From NCBI RefSeq assembly GCF_000972845.2, contig NC_040015.1, positions 4,290,890-4,354,889 on the forward strand: DNA of 64,000 bases. The letters are read 5' to 3'. Below, piece by piece: positions 37,607-49,284 of the stretch. The DNA is from Larimichthys crocea. Lineage: Eukaryota; Chordata; Actinopteri; Sciaenidae. The notes under the pieces were generated by a model that saw only the letters and a list, made by a program, of their open reading frames with translations, made no database searches and had not been told where the DNA came from. Made by a program: the position numbers and the translations under genes. Every line of letters starts with the position of its first letter. The first letter of the stretch is position 1.

Positions 37607-38552
37607 CATATGCAACCTATAATGTGCAGGTGGATCACAGACTTCCTGTCGGACAGGAAGCAGCGTGTCAAGATGGGAACGCAAGTCTCTGACTCCCGGT
37701 CTATCAGCACCGGATCTCCTCAAGGCTGTGTCCTTTCCCCTCTGCTCTTCTCCCTGTACACCAACAGCTGCACCTCCAGTCACCCATCTGTCAAGTTCCT
37801 GAAGTTTGCAGACGACACCACCCTTATTGGGCTCATCTCTGGTGGGGATGAGTCTGACTACAGGTGGGAAGTGGACAACCTGGTGACCTGGTGTGGCCAG
37901 AACAACCTGGAGCTAAACGCTCTAAGACAGTGGAGATGGTTGACTTCAGGAAGGATCCAGCCCTACCCCCCCTGCCAAAGACAATGATGGAGCAATTCTA
38001 CACTGCCATCATTGAGTCCATCCTCACCTCCTCCATCACCGTCTGGTTTGCTGCGGCCACTGCCAAGGACAAGTGCAGACTGCAGCATATCATCTGAGCT
38101 GCTGAGAAGGTGATAGGCTGCAACCTGCCGTCCCTCGAGGATCTGCACACCTCGAGGTTCGTAAGGCGAGTGAGGAAGATTGTGGCCGACACCTCCCACC
38201 CTGGACACTCTCTGCTCCAGCTGCTCCCCTCTGGCAGAAGGCTGCGTTCCATCAGGACCAAAAACTCGCGCCACGGGAAAAGCTTCTACCCCTCTGCAAT
38301 TGTCCTCTTCAACAGGGCCAAGGACTCAGAATGACACTGTCACCCCCTTTATGACACTGATCTGCACTTCTGTACTGTACATATCCATTCCCCTCCATAT
38401 TTTATATTTTATACCCCTTATTTTATTTTTATTTCTATGCTAGTTTCTTTTCTATATATATGTTCTGTGTATGCTCAACCCTGCCACAGTAAATTCTGTG
38501 TTTGTGTAAACTTGCATAGCGAATAAAATTAATTCTGATTCTGATATATACT
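37607..38552 (+). mobile_element. 5'-truncated LINE (CR1/L2/Rex group) reverse transcriptase fragment
   Basis: The frame 37610-37987 carries RT blocks: WITDFLSDRKQRV, STGSPQGCVLSPLLFSLYTN and the catalytic KFADDTT (the FADD form of YXDD). A frameshift near 37920 leads to VEMVDFRKDP. A deletion joins it to the post-RT region (AIIESILTSSITVWF, then after a TGA stop LHTSRFVRRVRKIV and SGRRLRSIRTKNSRHGKSFYP). The 3' end has a short AATAAA-containing UTR and ATTCTGATTCTGAT repeat tail (to about 38552). Truncated and interrupted, so immobile. CR1, L2 and Rex1 cannot be separated by eye. Confidence 0.85.
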
Positions 38553-38667
38553 GCAAACTTTATTAAAACCAAACATACTTGACTTATTTCATACTTGATT
38601 CACCCGTAATTCTTTTCTTTTATGCTTTACGCCATTTAGCCTATAGAATGGACGAAAATGACGAAAA

Positions 38668-38711
38668 CAGCTGATTGTGCCAATGCCAGCCGGCATTAGC
38701 ACGATCAGCTG
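38668..38711. repeat. Imperfect 20-bp palindrome, 4-bp loop
   Basis: Arms 38668-38687 (CAGCTGATTGTGCCAATGCC) and 38692-38711 with two mismatches, loop AGCC. It may be the fused ends of a transposon or a hairpin; no other support. Confidence 0.7.
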
Positions 38712-39242
38712 TTCCTCGGAGTAAACTAAAGCAGCTGTCCAGGTGGAAGCGGCATTTAAAAAAAACAGAAAAAACACGAGAAACTCAAAAACTCTCTAAA
38801 ACAACAATGCTAGAGAGATCAGGACTCCAGAGTTACAGTGAAGAAAACAAAAACGAACAAAAGAGAGAAAAAAGTAAAAAAAAAGCGACCTGAAAGGCTG
38901 GAACAGCTTTGAGAATAGATTACAGCGATTTTTTTTTTTTTATTGCCCGATAAGAGTTTTTACGTTAACGCAGCTGATAACGGCCCACCACTAGTAAAGA
39001 CAGAACAGCCTAGATGTTGTTGAGTTGGTAAATGGTGACATGTTAGATATAAACACCTTAAATTTAATTTCAATTCATGAACATGCTAAAATCATACGGT
39101 TACTGTATAGTATGCAGTAGTCAAACCAGCTGCATTTTCCGCTCTGTGATCTGTGACACTGGGAGACCAAAAAGCCCGTTATTGTAAATGCAAACAAAAG
39201 ATTGAGCAATGAGAAGGCTAATGTACAGTGGCCCTGAAGTGC

Positions 39243-39368
39243 AAAACACAATTCAAATAGCAATTCAAAAAGACAATAGCAATTCAAAAACACAATAGCA
39301 AATTCAAAAACACAATAGCATATTGAATAACACAATAGCAAATCGAATAACACAACAACAAATTCAAA
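39243..39368. repeat. AATTCAAAAACACAATAGC-type minisatellite
   Basis: Five to six diverged ~21-bp units built from CAATAGCAAATTCAAAAACA, about 130 bases upstream of the HECT-family first exon. The 143-codon minus-strand frame across it is an artefact of the repeat. Confidence 0.85.
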
Positions 39369-39571
39369 ACGGAAAGAGTAGGTACCCTTGGGTGACATGA
39401 ATCGTCGCTGATTGGACTGGTGGTCTGTCCTTTGAACCGGAAGGACAACACCGCCAGACAAACAAAAACGAACGAACCAAAGGAACAGGCCGCGATGTAT
39501 TGCCAAAACTGTGGAAAAGAGTTCAGGGAAAAAAACTAACTTCTGCAGTGATTGTGGGAAAAGGCTACAAG

Positions 39572-40260
39572 TGTCACACTTGAGGTCAAGGCTGTCAAGC
39601 TGGGTTTTTGTAATGTCTTGTCATTTCCTGTTTTATTTTGATAGTTAACTCTCCTCTCGTTTCAGGTCACTTGCCCTTCCTCATGTGTCACCGGTCTGAT
39701 TGTCTTCCCCGCCCTGATTGTTTCCACCTGTTCCCCATTACCCTGTGTATATATTGTCTGCGTCTCCCTTTGTCCTGTGCCGAAGTGTTTCGTCTGTCTC
39801 AGCGTGCACCAAAGCCTCGTTCCTGAACCAAAGCCATAGCCTTGCTTTTGAGATCTTCTTGTTTTTCCTCGAAAGAGTGATTTTTTTGTTGTAATTTCGT
39901 AGCCTTAGTATTAGCTTCATAGTTCCAGAGATCTTCTGTTTCTTTCCTCGTTAGAGTGATTTTCTGTTGTATTTTCTTAGCCTAGCCCTTTTTGTTTCTG
40001 AGAGATTAGCTTAGTGTTTTGTCAGAGCGTCCTTATTTTATGCCCCTTTGTTGTTTTCCTCGTTGAGAGTGATTTTGATTTTGTTTATTTTTTGATTTAC
40101 CTAGATCAGTGTTTTTCCTCTTCGGAGTGATTTTTTGTTTCTCCTTATTCAGGCCTACTTTTATAGCCTCATTCTTTCGAGGGTTATTGAAGACCCAAAT
40201 AAAAGCTTCTTTCCGCCTAAAACTCTGCATCTGAGTCCTCATTCGAGTCCCGGCCTGACA
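39572..40260 (+). mobile_element. Solo LTR, 689 bp, inside the first exon of the HECT-family gene
   Basis: Begins TGTCACACTTG and ends CCGGCCTGACA, flanked by a perfect 5-bp duplication ACAAG (39567-39571 and 40261-40265). It contains a TATATATT box near 39750 and AATAAA near 40198, and four copies of a CCTC-n-GAGTGATTTT motif. Removing it with one duplication rejoins the zinc-ribbon codons ...GKRLQ to EDAGPS and a GTAAGT donor. It is a relative of the LTR at 1589-2365. Confidence 0.92.
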
Positions 40261-41224
40261 ACAAGAAGACGCGGGACCTTCAAGTAAGTTAACGGATGTA
40301 ATATTTATGTTTGGATGGTGTAACTTTAGCTACCTAGCTAACTAACTTACGTCAGTTTACAGACTTACTCGGCAATTCCTCTATGAAAGCTACAGTATAC
40401 ATAAACATCAAAATTTATTACATTTACATATTGGTTCGACTTGTTAAAGGAACGGTCTGTGTGCATGCATGTAAATTAAAGACATGATAAGGGGCATGTG
40501 TTGTCATCTACGGGTAAGGGGGCAACAGGAGTTTCATGATTGCTACTGTTTGGCAAGTGGTAACATCAATACATCTTTGACTCCAGAGTATCTTTTGGTG
40601 GTCAGTAACATTAGAGTGCACATTATAGGCAGTAAAACTGAAGACAGGCATCTTCAGGCTTCGGTTTATAAATATAGTGTGTTATCTTAATTGAATTCTT
40701 GTATGCTGTAAAATATTAGGCTACTGCTGTATTACTCTATCTTTATAATGTAACATATGTTTGCTTCCATGTAGAATCACAGACCATTGAAACCCCTATT
40801 CTAGTGACCTTTCTGGAGTGCAGAAAGAGAAAGACAGAGGAGAGGCAAAATTTTTCTTGTGGGAAAATGGAAGCAAAAAAACGAGTAATGCCCAGGTAAG
40901 TTGGTCATGTGAGAGAATGAACAACTGTTAACTAGCTGTTGACATTCTTCCATCATCTCAGTCCTCTAAAAGTATGCCTGATGGTAGGGTCAGTTTTATG
41001 GTGACCAGTATATTTTTTGCCTGTACTAATGGGCTTCTGTGCCACAACCATATTACTCAGATAATGACACTGTCCTATTTTCACATTGGTACATATTTTC
41101 TAGTTTCTGATCATATTGAATATGTAACTGTAACATGCTAAATTAAATTAATTGTGTTACCAATTATCTGTATCAAAAAGTACCCTTCACATCGTCTGTT
41201 TACTGGGTTTAAGACATGCATGAC

Positions 41225-41362
41225 TGGCACTTAAGGTAAGGTTTTCCCATAGTGGTGGCGCACCCAGTCGCAGCAGCTCAGGACTAACCCTCCATTCTAA
41301 CCTCATAATTTTGTTGTTCAATTCATTGTATAATGACAATAAAGGCCACTTAAAATAAAAAA
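41225..41362 (+). mobile_element. Possible LINE 3' tail
   Basis: Sequence ending TGTATAATGACAATAAAGGC then an A-rich tail resembles the 3' end of CR1/L2-type LINEs of fish. No coding sequence is attached. It lies in an intron of the HECT-family pseudogene. Confidence 0.35.
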
Positions 41363-42087
41363 AATAAATATTGGGTCACTCTTTTTGGGTGATATTTTTG
41401 AGTTAATAATTGTCCATTTAGTATCCAAGTGTGGCATGTAACTTAGCATTAATGATTATTTTAAGTAAACATTGATCTTTAAACATTACCCATTAACAGT
41501 CCGCTTTTCTTCTTTTTTTTTTTTTGCAGAGAAATATTAGTTTGATGACCATTGGGAAGGGTGGTGGTGTCAAACCACAGCATAGGAAAACTCTTTGCCT
41601 TTCTACACATGACTTCCCCAGATCTGCTTAATCAGGCAGTGAAAAAAATGAGGGACTTCAGCAAAGACCTGGATGAAGGACCTTTCCTTCTTCTTTTTCC
41701 AGATGGCTCTGAAGTTATTAATATCCCTGGGACACAAGACCATTTACTCTAAAAACATACAAGGCAGAAACTGGCAGGCAATATCAGCACATCACCATTT
41801 TAATCTGCTCAAAAAAAAGACTTTGAGGAAGGTAAATTGTGTTGTTATGACCTAGTTGTGTCCAGTGCAAAGATGTCTTGACTTGCTGTATGGCTATATG
41901 TTAGTCATTGAGGAATCTGCTATTCATTGTTTGTTTGTATCTTTATTTATTTATCAAAATCAAAAATCTGGGTCCTGTTTTATAAAGGAGTCTAGAGTTT
42001 CTCTAAGTTGATCTACCTTGAAACAGAAAAATCTTAATTTTCTGTTTCGGAACAGTGGAGATGTCATGTCCATGAAAATGTCAGTCA

Positions 42088-42574
42088 TCAAATCAAATCA
42101 ATTTTATTTGTATAGCCCAAAGTCACAAAATACATATCCCTCAGAGGGCTGTCTGTACAGGGAGTGACACCCTCTGTCCTTAGACCCTCGGTTCGAGTGA
42201 GGAAAAACTTGCCCACAAAAAACCTTTAACAGGGAAAAAAGGTGGAAGAAACCTCAGGAAGAGCCACAGAGGAGGGATCCCTCTCCCAGGACGGACAGAC
42301 GTGCAATGGATGTCACGTGTACAGGACAAATCAACACAAACATATTGTACAATTACAATGACTGATAAAATGACAATGAATTACAATGAATGATAAAATG
42401 ACCACAGTAGCAATTATGGTAGCAATAATGACAGTAGTAATATGTGTAGTGGACGTCGTGCAGGATCACAGCAGCAGCCACGATCCATGAGAACCTGCTG
42501 GACGACAGAGCACAGAAACTCCGGGGAAGTTTGGTTAGTAACATGCATTAATGAGACATGTCCACAGATGGAGA

Positions 42575-42612
<38 letters not shown>

Positions 42613-42960
42613 GAGAAAGAAAGAGAGTGAAAGAGAGTGAAAGAGAGGGTTTTTGGTAAGAGAGATCTTCAACCAATACCGTGCCTGGCTAGGCATAACC
42701 CATGGGGGGGAGGGGCAGTCTAATCCTATGGCAGCATAACTAAGGGATGACCTGAGCCAGTCCTAACTATAAGCTTTATCGAAAAGGAAAGTCTTAAGTC
42801 TACACTTAAAAGTGTTGACCGTGTCTGCCTCCCGAACCCAGAATGGTAGTTTGTTCCACAGAAGAGGAGCCTGATAGCTGAAAGCTCTGACTCCCAATCT
42901 ACATTCATCACAAACAATCCTTTAGATTAGACTGGAAGCCTGCGTCTGTTGACTAGCTCC
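42088..42960. repeat. Abundant teleost interspersed repeat
   Basis: It opens with ATCAATTTTATTTGTATAGC and continues with a 'cctctgtccttagaccctcg' phrase, 'gaggaaaaac', and 'tttgttccacagaagaggagcctgatagctgaaag'. These are phrases I recognise as recurring across fish genomes, but I cannot name the class. A (GA)n array at 42571-42609 sits inside. It is in an intron of the HECT-family pseudogene. Confidence 0.65.
42571..42609. repeat. (GA)n microsatellite
   Basis: Nearly pure GA array, followed by diverged GAAAGAGAGT units to about 42648. Confidence 0.95.
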
Positions 42961-43839
42961 ACAAGGACACTGAAATGTCACTAAATTCACAAATGAAAAA
43001 TGTCTGGAATATGTATCAGTAATGTAATTATATTTAGCATGTAATCATTACAAAAGGAATATAAAAGTGTTTCGGATTCAGCACAGTCATGTGGAGGTGT
43101 TGGTGAAAAGGTCAAATACATTTCATTTTTGAAGAGTTATATAGATTTTGATGAAGAGGTTGCTTTTGCAAAAGATGTTTTATGGCTTTTGTTTCTGTGT
43201 GGAATGTTGATACACAAGGCCTTCGTTTCACTAACTGATTTAGAAATAGTGAATATATAGGCAACAATGGTCCATACAATCACCAAAGTAAATATTATTC
43301 TGTAATAAGCTAGTAACTTTTAAGAGGTTTCACTTCCCTTTCTGAAAAAAAAAAGACTTTCCCTCACTTTGGGTCAAGCTTTCTTTTGAAATAGGCCCTT
43401 AGATTTTATTAGTTGCTCCCTACTGTGCTTTCAGCATTCATGTTCACATTTAGTTAACCAGCTTGGAGTTATCTTAAACATTTTCTCTAGGTGTCAGCTT
43501 CCCTTTTTAGCAATTATAATTTAGGTGAGCTTCATTTATTTGCATGTTTTACAGTTGGAGAATTGACAGACACATCTGACTCTGAGATTGTGATCACGAG
43601 AGTTGGATCTAGCTAATACGCTAGTGAGTGCAATTTAAAACATATTTGAAACAAAACAATAGCAAAACGTTTACATAGACACCATTAATGTATATATTAT
43701 ATGGTCTAATAAGATAAGAATAACTTATGATTTTTGTGGGTACAAAAGATCTTCTATATCTCTCCATCCTGCAGTGAAGAGAGAGGAGCTGTCGTCCACC
43801 ATCTGTTTTTAATGTTATGATTATAGTAATACTATTAAG

Positions 43840-44463
43840 CCTAAAATACACTGCATGCGGAACGGCTCCGCTACGGCGACGGAACCGATACGTTTGTCAG
43901 CTCACACAGTCTGCGGTCCCGCTGCGTCATGGCTCCGGAACGACTGCGGCGTCCGGCAGCCCTCCGTCACACATACGCAGAGCTTCTATTTTTCACGGAC
44001 GCCGGAGCACGGTGCTTAAATTCAGCACAGAGCAGACCGTGTGGGGAAGGAAATCGGCTACAAAAGACAAAATAAAACCCTGGTTGATTTTCAAAATAAA
44101 ATACTCTGTGTTCACGGCGGATCAAGTTTCATTACAAGAACACGTCATAATGGGCGGGGGCGACCTGAAGTCAAGAGGTGAGGGGTTTTCAGGCGTAATC
44201 ATTTATGACACCTCACATCCTTTTTATAAAGACACCAGAAAAAAGATGCGCCGTGGAATGCCATTGCAGGAGTCAAAGAGACTACAGCTGGCAATATCGC
44301 GTGATTATGCATGAATTCGTGCGATCTTGTGCGTTCTCGCGACGCTCGGTAACCGGCGGAGACGCACCTGAGCGCATCACAAACGGATTACGTGTGAGTT
44401 GGCGGACGGCGGAGTACGCTGCCGTTCCAGAGTGGAGCCGTTCTGCATGCAGTGTATTTTAGG
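43840..44463. mobile_element. Inverted-repeat element (MITE-like), 624 bp
   Basis: The left end CCTAAAATACACTGCATGCG (43840-43859), continuing GAACGGCTCC, matches the complement of the right end (to 44463) with one difference over 30 bases, and weaker complementarity extends further in. The interior has a phrase around AATCATTTATGACA (about 44196) shared with the elements at 46742 and 57607. No clear target duplication, so the superfamily is open. It lies between exons 4 and 5 of the HECT-family pseudogene. The 165-codon frame through it is not a gene. Confidence 0.85.
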
Positions 44464-46392
44464 GGTTAGTTGAAAGTCTATTGAAGTAAGTTTATAATCA
44501 TAGTATTGTGTTTATTTCATTCAGGAGGAATATAAAGCCACTTCAGATTAACTGTTAACTGCAACCCTTTTGTGAATGTGCCTGACTTAAGATTTACAAC
44601 AATAAAAGTAAACAGGGAAATGTGAAAGTTTGTCCACTGAACATTTGTCCACTGAACAACAGTTACCTGTACCGTTAACCTCCATTGTGTTCACTGAGCA
44701 GCTCGCATCTCTGCCTCATGGCTCTCAAAACAACAGGCACTGGGAATACACCTACTCATATGACTATAGGGATTATTACAATAGGCACATTTGCAAAAAT
44801 GTTGAACGATCCCTTTTAAGTAATCCATAGTTAGTTTCATAATTATGTTGTCATTTGATTGAATATTTAGCCTATTTCTACATTTCTTAATTTTCAGACA
44901 ATACGCTTGGATGAGGACTATCCAGGTACCTCCGGATGTCTTGATGTCAAGAGCTCTTGTTACAGGTGTGTTTTGTCTTATTATATATAGAGTGGTGGAC
45001 AAAACATCACAAACGCAACATTATTGAGGGGGAAAACACATTTCTCTCCTGACAAAGATTAGATGTTCAGTTTAAGCTGGAACATCGGGCATTATTATTA
45101 TCCATAATAATTCTGTACTCTCTGTAACAGCTGTCAGGGAAGATGAATACTTTCTTGCAGGCAAGATGATTGCTGTGTCTATAATACACCGGGGACCAGC
45201 ACCACATTTTCTCTCAAAGGACCTTGTCGAACACATAATGGGGAAGCCAAGTTTCAGTGCCACTGTGAAAGATATAACCGATGAGGAGATAGGGAAAGCT
45301 CTACGTCAGGTAGAAAGTAATCTTTACTCAAGGAATGAATTTAGAAGAATTTTGAAGACTACTCTCAAGAGATGATAAGTTTTATTTATTTAAAAGGGAC
45401 AGATTTCCACTTATTTCAATGAGAAGTAAAAGTCATTTTATCTTTTTTTTTTTTAATCCTAGATTTGTATTAATGAAGGAAAGGAGTAGTCAAGCATGCA
45501 TATTTTTGTGTTGGTCTTACAATGAAGGTCTTTTAAATAGGTGCAGGAAGCAGAATCGGAGGAGTCTTTGCAAATTCTAATTTTGCAAAACAGCATGATG
45601 TTCCAAACAGCAGGATGCTTCCGACGTGTCAACGGTTGTGAGAAGCAGAAATGTATAAAGTACTGGAGTAAAGGAGTGGAGTAGAAGTACAAGTGCTATA
45701 TCAAAAAACTGACTTGAGTAGAAGTTGAAGTGTTCTTTAAACACCATACTTAAGTGAAAGTACAAAAGTATGCAAAATGTTTTGTAATTAAGTATTGCAA
45801 GTATGTAAAAAATTGCTACTCAAGTACTGAAAGTAAAAGTACAAGTAAAAGTACAAGTACTGTGTTGCTTATATTATTTCAAATATTTATTAAGGCACAA
45901 CTTCTAACGTTACAGTGTTACAATGTTCATGGTAGAGTTCCATGATTTCCCATGGTCTGTGAATGCGTCTGAATGAATGCGAGAGCGAGGGGGCGGGGGA
46001 GCAGGTGAGAGAGCCCGCGCCTGGGTGAGTCAGGTGTATGACCTATGGCGCACGAGCGAGGTTGATGTGTGACCATGGGCGGACTGGGACAAAAAAATCG
46101 GCCCTGGCATTTTTGGACCAGAGCAGCCCACAACAACAACAACAACAACACCCCCCCCAGCAATAAATGCAGGTTTGTTGAATATCGCCTCGTCATTCAT
46201 CACGCGTCTTGCTGGACGCTACAGTAGTAACGAGTAACGATTCAGCACATGAAAAATGTATCGGAGTAAAAGTTTTAAATTCATAAAAAATACATAGCGC
46301 AGTAAAAGTGGAAGTTCAGGAAATACTCCAAAAAAGTACAGATACTGCATTTTAGTACTTAAGTACAGTACTTAACCCTTGTATTATGTTAA

Positions 46393-46407
46393 GGGTCAAT
46401 TTGACCC
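46393..46407. promoter_or_regulatory. GGTCA-n3-TGACC palindrome (left subterminal, 1)
   Basis: GGGTCAATTTGACCC, 17 bases inside the piggyBac left end. It matches the estrogen-response-element consensus in both half-sites and 3-bp spacing. It may instead be a transposase-binding subterminal repeat. Confidence 0.6.
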
Positions 46408-46570
46408 ATTTCAGTTTTTGTGTTGACCAAAGTAGGGGTTATCCTTTCTTTTTCTTCATGAAATTTTGTGACTTTTCCTCATCTAGGGTCATGAACTGAT
46501 GTGTAAAATCTGGACACTTTGATGTGTAGGGGAATGTCTGTGCAGAGTTTGTATACAAAGATGATGTTGC

Positions 46571-46585
46571 AGGTCATTTTGACCC
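46571..46585. promoter_or_regulatory. GGTCA-n3-TGACC palindrome (left subterminal, 2)
   Basis: AGGTCATTTTGACCC, the closest of the three to the canonical AGGTCA-n3-TGACCT element. Confidence 0.6.
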
Positions 46586-46741
46586 AGACACTTTAATGTG
46601 GGTAAGTAGCTGTTCAAATCCAAAATAAACATGTTTGAGTGCCCAATTATTTGTATTTTGATTGCCTCTGAATAGCCATTCAGACCCAGAGACCCAGGTG
46701 TGTGTAGAGAAGGAACTTTCTCTCCCTTGTCCTTCAGGCCA

Positions 46742-47269
46742 ACTCACACAGGGCGCGGTCCAGGAGCGTCCCAGAAGCGGCTCACCGCGCCATGGCGTGA
46801 GCTTTCCTTTCATTCCTATTTTTACCGCGAGCCGCGGCTGCACCTCGTAAATTTCAATAGAGCACTGCGCACCAGACAGGAAACCGGGCCTTGAATCAAC
46901 GTAATAAACTTCGCCCCCTTACAAAATAAAACACAACACGCAGTTCATGTAGCTTTTTACAACTTCACATCAACGTTACGTCATGACCAGTGGCACCAGG
47001 TGATCAAAGATCGATCAAAGGGTCTCAACGAGAGACTAACTGTTGAAGTGGAACAACACACAATCATTTATGACATAACAGATGCTTTTTATAATCTCCT
47101 CCACGTCGGAGAAGCAAAGTCAGCTGTTTGTTGTTGTTGTTTTTTTTATACACTGTTTATCGCGGGGTCTCGGGTATGTCCAGGATTCTCGCGTGATCTC
47201 GTGATCTCGCGTGAATACGGCCGGCTCGCTCCGCTACCGTTCCGCTGCTGATCCGCGTCCTGTGTGAGT
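46742..47269. mobile_element. Inverted-repeat element nested in piggyBac, 528 bp
   Basis: The left end ACTCACACAGGGCGCGG matches the complement of the right end ACTCACACAGGACGCGG with one difference. The interior is closely similar, in the opposite orientation, to 57607-58055 (shared phrases include AAACAGCTGACTTTGCTTCT when read on the minus strand) and shares shorter phrases with 43840-44463. It sits between the piggyBac left end and the transposase. No target duplication is evident. Confidence 0.88.
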
Positions 47270-49064
47270 CCCGTGTGTTCTCATGTCATCTCTTTGACAA
47301 ACACACCAAAAATTAGCTCCAGAAGGTTTACATGTGAAGAAGCTTTATCACAGATTTTGAACTGGGATAGTGATGCAGAGGAAGATATTTCAGAGACAGA
47401 AGATCTTTCAGAGACCGAGGACAATGTTATTGATGATCCAGATTGTCAATTTTCCTACGATGAGGAGGATTCAGAGGACGAGTCTGCCGTTGTCTCTCCA
47501 TCAGATGAAAACCAAGGAATGCAGCAATCATCATCCACAGAGGGGACATGGGCATCTAAAGATGGTAATATAAAATGGTCAACATCACCACACCAAAGCC
47601 GAGGCAGACTGTCATCTTCCAATGTCATCAAAATGACTCCCGGTCCTACAAGATTTGCTGTCACACGAGTTGATGATATTCAATCAGCATTTCAGCTCTT
47701 CATATCCCCACCAATAGAGAGGATTATACTTGACATGACCAACTTGGAAGGGAGGCGTGTATTTCAAGAGAAATGGAAGCCACTGGATCAGACTGACTTG
47801 CATGCTTACATTGGAATTCTGGTATTAGCGAGTGTACAGGTCAAAGGGAGAAGCAACCGCAAGTCTATGGAATGAAGAGAATGGAAGGCCAATCTTTCGA
47901 GCAACAATGTCTCTGGAGACATTTCACATGATATCTCGTGTGATCCGATTTGACAACCGAGACACCAGAGCTGGTCGATGTGAAAGAGACAAACTAGCTG
48001 CGATCAGAGATGTATGGGATAAATGGGTCGAAATTCTACCTTTGTTGTACAATCCTGGTCCCCATGTTACTGTAGATGAGCGCCTTGTTCCATTCAGGGG
48101 GCGCTGTCCTTTCCGACAGTACATGCCCAACAAGCCTGCCAAGTATGGCATCAAAATATGGGCAGCCTGTGATGCAAAATCTAGCTATGCATGGAATATG
48201 CAAGTGTATACTGGAAAGCTACCTGGAGGAGCATCTGAGAAGAATCAGGGGATGCGTGTGGTGCTGGAGATGAGTGAAGGGCTGCAAGGTCATAACATCA
48301 CATGTGACAACTTCTTTACATCCTACCGCCTTGGAGATGAACTTCAGAAGAGAAAGCTGACTATGTTGGGAACAGTCAGAAGAAATAAGCCAGAACTTCC
48401 CAGTGAAATTCTGAAGATGCAGGGCAGAGCTCTGCATTCCTCAATATTTGTTTTCACTGAGAAAGCAACAGTTGTTTCATACTGCCCAAAGAGAAACAAG
48501 AATGTTCTTGTAATGAGCACAATGCACACAGATGCATCTCTGAGCACAAGAGAAGACATGAAGCCACAAATGATCCTGGACTACAACTTCACCAAAGGAG
48601 GAGTTGACAATCTGGACAAAGTCACAGCAACATACAGCTGCCAGCGCAAGACTGCCCGTTGGCCCTTGGTGATTTTCTACAATATTGTGGACGTGTCTGC
48701 TTACAATGCCTATGTCCTGTGGACTGAAATCAACCAGCAATGGAATGCTGGCAAATTGTACCGACGTCGGCTTTTCCTGGAAGAACTCGGCAAAGCACTC
48801 ATCACACCCAAGATCCAGAGGCGAGCCAGGCCAGCTCGATCCCCAGCAGCTGCAGCTGTCATTGAAAAGGTCAAGCTCAGGTCATCCAACCAATCTGCAA
48901 TGGATCCAGTGGATACAGGTGTAAAGAAACGGAAAAGATGCCAGGTCTGTCCCTCCCGAGAGGACAGTAAAACAAGTACCTCTTGTGTGAAATGCAAGAA
49001 TTATATCTGCAGAAAGCACACAGTTACATTCTGTCCATCATGTGGAGAGCAGAGAAAATGTTGA
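47264..49064 (+). pseudogene. piggyBac (PGBD4-like) transposase, single frameshift
   Basis: DDD transposase that cuts and pastes at TTAA. Upstream frame (47264-47875): acidic N-terminus (DSDAEEDISETEDLSETED) then the start of the core (FQLFISPPIERIILDMTNLE, HAYIGILVLASV). The downstream frame (47832-49064, 410 codons) resumes as YRSKGEATASLW. The break at about 47836-47840 fits loss of two bases in a GT-repeat. In the downstream frame the catalytic aspartates are D82 (TVDERLVPF), D159 (ITCDNFFTS) and D259 (GGVDNLDKV). The C-terminus has a complete Cys/His-rich domain (CQVC...CVKCKNYICRKH...CPSCGEQ). 47264 is a GTG inside the nested MITE and not a credible start: no ATG precedes the acidic region in frame, so the true 5' exon was cut or displaced by the MITE. 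Otherwise remarkably complete, suggesting fairly recent loss. Confidence 0.93.
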
Positions 49065-49269
49065 AAATTGAAAATCTGAGAAAATGGGCAAGTTAAATGA
49101 AAAAAAAATTTGTTCGTGAAGAGGGAAAAACTTTGAATAGTTCTTAAATACCGTGTTGGAATTAAAAATGTATTGTATGTTTCTTTTCTAAATGTTTATA
49201 TAATCTAAAATAAAGTTGTTATTGGTTTAACCTGTTTTTTTTGACTGTTTTGATTGGATTTACACCTAT

Positions 49270-49284
49270 GGGTCAAAATGACCC
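49270..49284. promoter_or_regulatory. GGTCA-n3-TGACC palindrome (right subterminal)
   Basis: GGGTCAAAATGACCC, 43 bases inside the piggyBac right end. It mirrors the palindromes at the left end. Confidence 0.6.

Noticed and set aside
38668..38711. microRNA precursor
   Set aside because: Arms and loop are too short and no longer hairpin extends around them.
39075..39506. 143-codon minus-strand frame
   Set aside because: Formed by the minisatellite at 39243-39368.
43817..44314. 165-codon plus-strand frame
   Set aside because: Lies inside an inverted-repeat element whose relatives carry no matching frame.
47264..47266. Start codon of the piggyBac transposase
   Set aside because: It is GTG within the nested MITE terminal repeat; the true start is missing or in a displaced exon.
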